Below are positions 7,383 to 12,820 of a stretch of DNA of 12,820 nucleotides, one piece after another (the first letter of the stretch is position 1; every line of letters starts with the position of its first letter). The position numbers and the translations under genes were made by a program. The stretch lies in NCBI GenBank assembly GCA_021162125.1, contig JAGGZG010000276.1, positions 1-12,820 of the forward strand, read 5' to 3'. This stretch comes from Anaerolineae bacterium (GTDB lineage: Bacteria > Chloroflexota > Anaerolineae > JACIWR01). Under the pieces are notes generated by a model. That model was given only the letters and a program-made list of their open reading frames with translations, made no database searches and was not told the origin of the DNA.

Positions 7383-8576
7383 CTACACAGGAATGATTAA
7401 CCGCTGGCCCACATAGATAAAATTGGGGTTCCACAGATTATTCGCCAGGGCGATGGCCCAGGCCGTAGTGCCAAAGCGCCGAGCGATAGACCACAGGGTA
7501 TCTCCCCAGCGCACGGTGTACACAACCTGGCTGGGCGGTGGCTCAATGCCACCGGGGATGACCAATCGCTGGCCGATATAGATATACCACGGGTTGATGA
7601 TCCCGTTCACCCAGGCGATGGCCTCCACCGTTGTACCAAACCGCCGTGCAATGGACCACAGAGTATCCCCCGATTGGACGATGTAGATCGTCGGCGGCGG
7701 AGTGGGTGGCGGTGTCCCGCCGGGAATGCATAGCACCTGCCCTATCCGGATGTAGTTGGGATTGATAATCCCGTTCGCCTGGATAATGGCCTGCACAGTG
7801 GTACCGAACCGCCGCGCGATGGACCACAGCGTGTCGCCGGTGCGCACCACGTAGGTATATGTACACGGCCCCGGCGTGACAGTGAGCGCAGGCGTAGAGG
7901 TGGGCGTGGGCGTCGGGGGGACACCCGTTGGCGTGACGGTAGGAGTATCCGTAGGCGTGACTGGGGTCGCTGTGGGCGTGGATGTCGGCGTTACCGGCGT
8001 CGCAGTGGCCGTGGGCGTGTCGGTGGGCGGCACGCCGGCGAAAATCTGCCCGTGCTGCAATGTGGCTGCCAACGGCTGGCCGTCCGGATTGGCCAGTTTC
8101 GCCTCCTGGATAGAGACAGCACTAACGCCCTGGGCGACGGCCCGAAAAGTGACCATCACGAAAACCCCGCTGCCACTGACGGCCGTGTTTGGCGCCATCC
8201 GGCTGGCGGCGAAATCCACCGTGCCAGCGAAATTATCGGCCAGGTTCTGGGCCACGAAGTCGGCACCAGGGAAGGGGCCCGGCTGCACCTGCACGCCGCT
8301 ACGCGAGTCGTCCGCATCCACCACCTGCAAAATGGCCGGGTTGAACTGGAGGTGTACCTCGGCACCAAAGAGATTGGTCACGTTCTCGATGCGGACGCTC
8401 AGGACCACGGTCTGTCCTACCTCGATCTGCACCGTGGCCGGATCAATGCGCACCACCGTCCCACCCTGCGCCCAGGCGGGAGCGAGTCCACCGCCGGCCA
8501 ACAGCGCAGTCAAAACCAGGATAGTCACCCACCGCCCCAGCCCCCTAAGCTTTCTGGAATAACTTATCACACCCAT
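7383..8576 (-). CDS. Secreted cohesin-domain protein with three C-terminal LysM repeats
   Basis: This is a 397-residue exported protein. A signal peptide (about 1-36, cleavage after AWA36) is followed by a cohesin-type domain (about 40-178; IEVGQTVVLSVRIENV, GAEVHLQFNPAILQVVD), a Pro/Thr linker (about 180-239) and three LysM modules at 240-285, 296-341 and 351-397. Each LysM carries GDTLWSIARRFGTT and ends in GQ.L.IP. LysM binds the glycan chains of peptidoglycan, and cohesins bind dockerins, so the protein looks like a wall-bound receptor for a dockerin protein. The next gene upstream in the same operon encodes a dockerin. The start at 8576 is set by AAGGAGTGAG with 8-base spacing, and an in-frame ATG at 8633 is rejected. 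The three LysM units are recent-looking duplications. The cohesin call rests on pattern; related Chloroflexota domains may not all bind dockerins. Confidence 0.9.
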   Translation of the reverse strand: MGVISYSRKLRGLGRWVTILVLTALLAGGGLAPAWAQGGTVVRIDPATVQIEVGQTVVLSVRIENVTNLFGAEVHLQFNPAILQVVDADDSRSGVQVQPGPFPGADFVAQNLADNFAGTVDFAASRMAPNTAVSGSGVFVMVTFRAVAQGVSAVSIQEAKLANPDGQPLAATLQHGQIFAGVPPTDTPTATATPVTPTSTPTATPVTPTDTPTVTPTGVPPTPTPTSTPALTVTPGPCTYTYVVRTGDTLWSIARRFGTTVQAIIQANGIINPNYIRIGQVLCIPGGTPPPTPPPTIYIVQSGDTLWSIARRFGTTVEAIAWVNGIINPWYIYIGQRLVIPGGIEPPPSQVVYTVRWGDTLWSIARRFGTTAWAIALANNLWNPNFIYVGQRLIIPV

Positions 8577-8654
8577 TGAACTCACTCCTTTTACCGCCGA
8601 CTGGCAGGCAGCACCGCATAGCCCCCTGCTCACGGACGAAACGCCACGCCAGCA

Positions 8655-9659
8655 CTACCAGGCTGTGGGGCCCACCCTTCCGAAGTTGCCGGCTGCCATC
8701 GTCAGGTCATAGATGTCCACTGTGCCGTCGGCATTGATGTCCGCGCGCGCGTCCACCGGCGCGACCAGGAAATGAGAGGCGATGTAAGCGATGTCCAGGA
8801 TGTCCACCCGGTTGTCGCCAGTGGCGTCGCCACCGCGCAGGGTGGTATTTCCCACGTTCACCACGCCGGTATTGACCGGGTAAGCAGAGCTCTGGGCGGT
8901 GAGGTAGCCATCCATGCGGGCAGTCACCACGTATTGCGTGCCGCCTAGCGGGACCACCAGATCAAAACATCCGTCTGGACCGGTGGTAACGACGGGGGAG
9001 ACCGGGTCAACCAGGGTGGCCCACACCTCGACCCCGCTGTGATCGGTGCGGCCCTGCAGGTACACACAGCCGGTCATGTGACCGGGTGTCTGCACGGTGA
9101 GCGTGGCCTGTACCACCTCGTCCACCACGATGGGTGTCCCGTTCTCGTCCGAGAGCTTGGTTGCCGGATCAACGGTGACGGTCGTCGTGCCCGTCGCCAT
9201 CCCGACCCAGCGGATAGTGGCCACTATGCCGCTCTTGTTGTAAATGGGGCCGCTGCCGCCGGTCTGGGTCACTGCGAACACGATAGTCCCCGCCGTGTTG
9301 TCCGCCTGGTTCTGGCCAATGGCCAGTGTGCCATCGAAGAGGCCGTCACGCGGCTCAATCTGAATGCCATCCGCGGGGTTGCTGTTCCAGTCCACCACGT
9401 TGATGACCGCCGGGTCGAAGTTCAGGTGGATTTCCACTCCCAGCAGGGCCACTGGATCCACGCTCCCGTTGCTGATGGAAACAACGACGTCCGTGGTAAA
9501 CATCCCGTCCACGACCGGCGAGCCACTCGTCACCCCGCTCACCAGGACCCGGGTGTAGGGATCGCCCGCGCCCTGAGCGGCCACGTTCATCGGGGCAACG
9601 AGCAGTACGAGCATCCCTATCAGACACCCCAACCGGATTGACAATGATTTGCCTCCCAT
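8655..9659 (-). CDS. Secreted protein with cohesin, CarboxypepD_reg-like and dockerin domains
   Basis: This is a 334-residue exported protein. A signal peptide covers about 1-28 (cleavage near VAA28). A cohesin-type domain covers about 33-190 (LLGVEIHLNFDPAVINVVDW). A carboxypeptidase-regulatory-like beta domain covers about 193-272 (GCVYLQG, GPDGCFDLVVPLGG). The C terminus (277-334) is a type I dockerin with two calcium loops: Asp278/Thr280/Asp282/Asp286/Asp289 and Asp307/Asn309/Asp311/Asp315/Asp318. Dockerins dock onto cohesins, so having both in one chain makes this a possible adaptor or self-assembling unit rather than an enzyme; no catalytic domain is present. ATG 9659 follows AAGGAGGGAA at 7-base spacing, with an in-frame GTG just before it. 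It is the first gene of a two-gene operon with the LysM-cohesin gene, 78 bases apart, driven by the promoter at 9801-9817. Confidence 0.9.
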   Translation of the reverse strand: MGGKSLSIRLGCLIGMLVLLVAPMNVAAQGAGDPYTRVLVSGVTSGSPVVDGMFTTDVVVSISNGSVDPVALLGVEIHLNFDPAVINVVDWNSNPADGIQIEPRDGLFDGTLAIGQNQADNTAGTIVFAVTQTGGSGPIYNKSGIVATIRWVGMATGTTTVTVDPATKLSDENGTPIVVDEVVQATLTVQTPGHMTGCVYLQGRTDHSGVEVWATLVDPVSPVVTTGPDGCFDLVVPLGGTQYVVTARMDGYLTAQSSAYPVNTGVVNVGNTTLRGGDATGDNRVDILDIAYIASHFLVAPVDARADINADGTVDIYDLTMAAGNFGRVGPTAW

Positions 9660-9800
9660 CACGTTCCCTCCTTCGTGAACTGACAACGATCCGATTGATG
9701 CACAGATTCCCCCCACGGAGAGGACCGTGCATCACCAAAAGGGGCCTGCCCGTCGTCTCTACCTCTTTCTTTCGAGACGTGGACGGCCCCCCGCTTCCTT

Positions 9801-9817
9801 ATCATATCACGAAACAG
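9801..9817 (-). promoter_or_regulatory. Extended -10 promoter without -35 for the cohesin operon
   Basis: Reading the minus strand, CTGTTTCGTG (9817-9808) is followed by A and the -10 hexamer TATGAT (9806-9801). The block and its 23-base distance from the last operator half-site are the same as at 6458-6474. The -35 position reads CTTCCT, far from consensus. Transcription should start near 9794, leaving a leader of about 135 bases before ATG 9659. The leader can form a hairpin at 9754-9779 and either of two alternative stems between 9697 and 9733. Confidence 0.65.
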
Positions 9818-9828
9818 CCTGTCAGGAA

Positions 9829-9866
9829 GTTACGAAAGGATTACTGTTGCGTTACAGTATTGTTAC
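9829..9866 (-). promoter_or_regulatory. Four-site direct-repeat operator, 11-bp period (copy 2)
   Basis: On the minus strand the half-sites are GTAAC 9866-9862, GTAAC 9855-9851, GTAAT 9844-9840 and GTAAC 9833-9829, each exactly 11 bases apart. The order, with GTAAT third, matches copy 1 at 6409-6446. The first half-site contains the TAA stop of the cyclase gene that precedes it on this strand. It is presumed to be bound by the OmpR/PhoB-type regulator encoded at 5600-6412, which is an inference. Confidence 0.72.
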
Positions 9867-11725
9867 GGCAGCGATGGATGTTGCCCCACCTCCTCAAGCA
9901 TTCCTACCACGCGATACACCACCACTGGCTCCTTCTTGCCTTTCACCTTGATGGGGGGCAGGCGTTCTGCTTCGACCACATCTTTTACCAACTCGTAGGT
10001 ATACTCGCTGATGAGCACCTCGCCGGGCTGCGCACACCCCTCCAGCCGGGCAGCCAGATTGACCACGTCGCCAATAGCGGTGAAATCCATGCGCTCTTCG
10101 CCACCGATGTTGCCCACCACCGCCTCACCGCTGGTCACGCCAATCCCGTAGCGGATGGGCCACTCAACCTCCCCACGCTGCGCACTCACCTGCTGGGCCA
10201 CAGCCTGCATCTCCAACCCAGCACGCACCGCTCGCTCAGCGTGGTCAGGTTGAGACAGGGGCACACCAAAGAGAGCCATGATCCCATCGCCGGTGAATTT
10301 ATCCAGGAAACCGCCCTGCTCGAACACCACCCTGGTCAGCGGATCGTCGTAGGTATTCACCAGATTGACCACCTGCTCCGGCGGCAAACTTTCCGCGATG
10401 GAGGTGAAACCTCGAATGTCGGCGAAGAGCACGCTGATCTCCCGCCGCGTCCCACCAGGGCGAACCAGGTCGGGATCCTCCAGAGAGAGCATGGCTGCCA
10501 CCTGGGGCGAGACGTAGCGCCCAAACAGGGCCTGCACTCGCCGTCGCTCTCGCTGCTCCAGCGCGAAGCGCAGGGCGGTGATGGCCACAAAGCAAAAAAG
10601 GACGGTCAGGAGAGGATAGAACGGACTAGGCAATACCCCCAACTCAAAGAACACTGGTGTGGTCAGAAAATAGCCGACGCCTACCAGTAGACCCAGTCCT
10701 GCACTGGCGACCACACCCAGCCAGGGGAGCACAAGCCCGCAGACCAGGGCCAGAGCGAGGATGGTAAGCACTTTGCTGCCCGTGCTCTGCGGTGAGAGCC
10801 AACGGTGATGAAGGATAGTGTGAATGGCGTTGGCCTGTATCTCAATACCGGCCATCCGGTAGCCGCCGGAGGAGACCGGAGTGATGTGCCGGTCAATTTC
10901 CTGCAGGGTGTTGATCCAGCCCAGAAGGACAATCTTATCCCGCAGGCTGGCCGGGTCGAAGCCATCGCTGAGCACGTCCGTACACGAGATGGTAGGGAAG
11001 GTTTTGGGCTGGCCGATGTAGTTGATCATCATCACCCCCTGCGGATCCACGGGAATGACGAACCGCCCACCCAGGTTCAACTGGTCCGCGCCGAGCTGCG
11101 CTGGTTCAGGTGGCAGATCGTAGGCGACACGCAACACCTGTAGGGCGAAAGCCTCCTGCGAATCTTGCGGAGAACCGGCTTGTGGGCGAATAAGAAGAGG
11201 CACCCGTCGGACTGTGCCATCCGGGTCAATGATCACGTTCACAGTGCCTACCCCGGCGGCCGCCTGGCGCAGAGGGCGCACCGTCCGGATCAACTCGTCA
11301 GGCTTATACTGACAGGGACCGCGCTCCCCACGTGGTGGCGGTAGCAGGCTGAGTGCAGTCACCGGATAAATCACGTTGTCCAGCTCGCGGGTCACCTCCG
11401 CCAGTACCGCGGTCCCGGTCTCGTCCTCCACATCGAGGAGGACGTCCACCCCGATGGCCCTGGCCTCACCCAGACGGTCGAGCAAGCGCACGTAGGTATC
11501 ATAGGGCCAGGGCCAGGGGCCCAGCTCCTGCAGACTGGACTCATCAATGGCCACGATGACGATGTCCTGGCCAGGATCGCCATTGGCCTCGTAAAGGTAA
11601 TCACTGGTAGCGAGCTGCCAGTGTGGGAAGAGATTCGCCACCTGGGCTAGCGAGACTACCAGGCCAACGGCCAGGGCCGTCGCTATGCTACGGAGCAGGG
11701 ATCTGCGCCAGTCTCTCGCCTTCAT
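9863..11725 (-). CDS. CHASE2-sensor class III adenylate cyclase
   Basis: This is a 620-residue membrane protein that should make cAMP from ATP. One membrane helix lies near 13-32. A CHASE2 extracellular sensor spans about 35-310 (DIVIVAIDESSL, IGVDVLLD, VLLGW). Three more helices fall at about 319-338, 340-356 and 368-387. A cytosolic cyclase domain starts near 428. Catalytic residues are intact: metal-binding Asp436 (FADIRGF) and Asp480 (GDG), adenine-selecting Lys476 and Thr549, and transition-state Asn556 and Arg560 (VVNLAARLE). Thr at 549 is typical of class IIIb adenylate cyclases. CHASE2 ligands are generally unknown. ATG 11725 is set by AGGAGG at 8-base spacing; the upstream in-frame extension to 12001 crosses the promoter and is rejected. 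It lies upstream of the cohesin operon on the same strand, with a separate promoter between them. Confidence 0.93.
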   Translation of the reverse strand: MKARDWRRSLLRSIATALAVGLVVSLAQVANLFPHWQLATSDYLYEANGDPGQDIVIVAIDESSLQELGPWPWPYDTYVRLLDRLGEARAIGVDVLLDVEDETGTAVLAEVTRELDNVIYPVTALSLLPPPRGERGPCQYKPDELIRTVRPLRQAAAGVGTVNVIIDPDGTVRRVPLLIRPQAGSPQDSQEAFALQVLRVAYDLPPEPAQLGADQLNLGGRFVIPVDPQGVMMINYIGQPKTFPTISCTDVLSDGFDPASLRDKIVLLGWINTLQEIDRHITPVSSGGYRMAGIEIQANAIHTILHHRWLSPQSTGSKVLTILALALVCGLVLPWLGVVASAGLGLLVGVGYFLTTPVFFELGVLPSPFYPLLTVLFCFVAITALRFALEQRERRRVQALFGRYVSPQVAAMLSLEDPDLVRPGGTRREISVLFADIRGFTSIAESLPPEQVVNLVNTYDDPLTRVVFEQGGFLDKFTGDGIMALFGVPLSQPDHAERAVRAGLEMQAVAQQVSAQRGEVEWPIRYGIGVTSGEAVVGNIGGEERMDFTAIGDVVNLAARLEGCAQPGEVLISEYTYELVKDVVEAERLPPIKVKGKKEPVVVYRVVGMLEEVGQHPSLP

Positions 11726-11785
11726 CGGTCCATCCTCCTGCCGGTCGCCAGAGCAAAATCCAACCGCAAGGACAGAGTGCAACTC

Positions 11786-11814
11786 ATTGTACCATAATTC
11801 GAGCCACCTAGCAA
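11786..11814 (-). promoter_or_regulatory. Promoter for the CHASE2 cyclase
   Basis: On the minus strand, TTGCTA (11814-11809) and TACAAT (11791-11786) are separated by 17 bp, and TGG directly before TACAAT makes an extended -10. The start would be near 11779, giving a leader of about 54 bases before ATG 11725. Confidence 0.65.
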
Positions 11815-11818
11815 TCGA

Positions 11819-11888
11819 GGTGCCGGGCACCAGGAGCAGGTCGGGCCTGTGGCCCGACGAACACAAGGCGGCGGGATGCGATCCCGCC
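11819..11888. repeat. Three short hairpins between divergent promoters
   Basis: The stems are GGTGC/GCACC (11819-11831), GTCGGGCC/GGCCCGAC (11840-11858) and GGCGGGAT/ATCCCGCC (11870-11888), each with a 3-base loop. They lie upstream of both divergent promoters. The style matches the cluster at the end of the window and suggests a REP-like intergenic repeat. Confidence 0.55.
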
Positions 11889-11908
11889 CTACCGGAGACA
11901 TGATTGGG

Positions 11909-11937
11909 TTGACAGTTGGAGCAAGAGAGGTTATACT
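11909..11937 (+). promoter_or_regulatory. Consensus sigma70 promoter for the DUF3786 gene
   Basis: A perfect -35 TTGACA (11909-11914), a 17-bp spacer and TATACT (11932-11937). Transcription should start near 11944, which is the A of an in-frame ATG, so a leaderless start is possible there. Confidence 0.8.
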
Positions 11938-12012
11938 GGGGCAATGCAGGCGACAGACCTGCACCCGGTCGGAAGACGAAAACGAGACTCAAACGGAGCA
12001 AAGAGTAGGGAG

Positions 12013-12654
12013 ATGATTAAACTACGCACCATAGAGGAAAGATACGGCCCTGCCCTGAAGCAGGCACGCGAGGATTTCCGGCACATTGAACCTTACAAGG
12101 CAGCCTATTGCAGCGACACGACCTACCGGGAACTCACCGCCACCACGGGCCAGTTCGAAGTGCCATTTTGGGGACAGCCCTGTCTGGTACGCTACCCTGA
12201 CGGGGAGGTGCAAGATGGGTACACGAGGCAGGGACTGCCCATCGTCACCCAGATTCTGGTGCTTCACTACCTGATCCACGCCGACGGCACCCCGATGACC
12301 AATCATTGGGTCGCTTTCCGCGAGCTGCCCGGCGGGTTGGGATACGACGCGGCCTTCCAGGGCCGCGCCGATCACCGTCTGGCCGGAGTGTTTGGCCATG
12401 ATCTAGAAAGCTTCGTCCGCGCAGCCGAGGCGCTGGGAGGGGAGCGCATCACCTACGGCGATGCCGCCTTCCTTTTCAGAATTTTCCCTCGCCTCTGGCT
12501 GGCGGCCATCCTTTACCTGGCTGACGAGGAATTTGGGGCCTCAGCCAGCGTACTGTTCGACGGCTCGGCGGGCCACTACTTGCCCACCGAGGACCTGGCC
12601 GTGCTGGGTGGCCTGCTGGTCAGCCGACTGATCGGACAAGCACGGGGAAAGTAG
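12013..12654 (+). CDS. DUF3786 family protein
   Basis: This is a 213-residue soluble protein without signal peptide or membrane helix. The sequence matches the DUF3786 pattern: GQPCLVRYPDGEV near the middle of the N-terminal half, LVLHYLIHADGTP, then FPRLWLAAILYLADEEFGAS and the end motif LFDGSAGHYLPTEDLAVLGG. The family's biochemical role is not established; it occurs mostly in anaerobes. ATG 12013 is preferred because the recognisable domain begins soon after it and a purine-rich AGTAGGGAG precedes it, although the spacing is very short. An in-frame ATG at 11944 coincides with the predicted transcription start and would add 23 basic, unconserved-looking residues. It is transcribed away from the cyclase and has no evident link with the signalling cluster. 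Confidence 0.82.
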   Translation: MIKLRTIEERYGPALKQAREDFRHIEPYKAAYCSDTTYRELTATTGQFEVPFWGQPCLVRYPDGEVQDGYTRQGLPIVTQILVLHYLIHADGTPMTNHWVAFRELPGGLGYDAAFQGRADHRLAGVFGHDLESFVRAAEALGGERITYGDAAFLFRIFPRLWLAAILYLADEEFGASASVLFDGSAGHYLPTEDLAVLGGLLVSRLIGQARGK

Positions 12655-12709
12655 CAACGTTTGCCAAGAAAAGCCGGTTCTTCGCGGATTCGTGGGCTAT
12701 CGCCGGAAG

Positions 12710-12811
12710 GCCTGGACGTGAACGTCCAGGCTAAGAGGACGAAGGGCGCTAAAGCGCCCTGAGCCCGCTTCAGCGGGCTTTGTCCTTTCAGCCCGATGCT
12801 TGAGCATCGGG
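12710..12811. repeat. Cluster of four perfect hairpins at the window end
   Basis: The stems are 12710-12719/12722-12731, 12743-12750/12753-12760, 12762-12769/12772-12779 and 12792-12800/12803-12811, each with a 2-base loop if fully paired. An outer AGGAC/GTCCT stem (12736-12740 with 12782-12786) can enclose the second and third, giving a three-way junction. It begins about 55 bases after the DUF3786 stop and may end that transcript, but its regularity suggests a REP-like repeat that continues beyond the window. Confidence 0.6.
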
Positions 12812-12820
12812 ACACCAACG

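Noticed and set aside
7876..8562. A 228-codon open frame on the + strand rich in Val/Gly
   Set aside because: It is the reverse complement of the Pro/Thr linker and cohesin region of the LysM gene; the VGVTVGV pattern is an artefact of that linker.
9660..9800. Riboswitch in the leader of the cohesin operon
   Set aside because: Hairpins can be drawn at 9754-9779 and 9697-9733, but no known riboswitch consensus could be recognised.
9638..10690. A 350-codon open frame on the + strand
   Set aside because: It overlaps the cyclase catalytic domain and the cohesin operon promoter in antisense, shows no domain pattern, and has no ribosome site. It is a shadow of GC-rich coding sequence.

Overview
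The window is a GC-rich bacterial segment that looks like Chloroflexota, probably an Anaerolineae-type lineage. That placement rests on Pro/Thr 'TPTPT' linkers in three secreted or surface proteins, cohesin modules joined to LysM or dockerin modules, a PEGA/DUF5107 lipoprotein, and clusters of short palindromes between genes. It is an inference from gene style; there is no rRNA or other phylogenetic marker here.

Layout. Positions 1-488 hold the 3' end of a gene that starts outside the window, followed by a hairpin. A strong promoter at 569-598 then leads into a co-directional cluster on the + strand: a PEGA/DUF5107 lipoprotein (605-2416), a membrane protein with zinc ribbon, TPRs and a TolB-like propeller (2430-4334), a soluble histidine kinase with an N-terminal receiver (4379-5563), and a response regulator with an OmpR/PhoB-type winged helix (5600-6412). 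A 422-base intergenic stretch with an operator, a promoter and a palindromic element separates this from a stand-alone receiver protein (6835-7263). A perfect 16-bp hairpin at 7310-7345 separates that gene from a converging minus-strand pair: cohesin-3xLysM (7383-8576) and, transcribed before it, cohesin-CarboxypepD_reg-dockerin (8655-9659). Next, also on the minus strand, is a CHASE2-class III adenylate cyclase (9863-11725). A divergent region with two good sigma70-type promoters and three hairpins leads to a DUF3786 gene (12013-12654, +). The window ends in a four-hairpin palindromic cluster.

How it may work together. The main observation is a pair of nearly identical regulatory regions, one at 6409-6474 (+) and one at 9866-9801 (-). 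Each has four TAAC/TAAT half-sites at exact 11-base spacing in the same order (third one GTAAT), then 11 unconserved bases, then the shared block CTGTTTCGTG directly before a one-mismatch extended -10 box. Neither has a recognisable -35. Direct repeats at 11 bp, overlapping the -35 position, are the known arrangement for OmpR/PhoB-family activators, and one such regulator is encoded directly upstream of the first copy. One copy leads toward the stand-alone receiver; the other leads to the cohesin/dockerin/LysM operon. The simplest reading is a local regulon in which the kinase and regulator, perhaps informed by the lipoprotein and the propeller protein, switch on a small cellulosome-like cohesin-dockerin surface assembly held to peptidoglycan by LysM. 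The architecture of the sites is seen in the sequence; the regulator-site link and the protein assembly are inferences.
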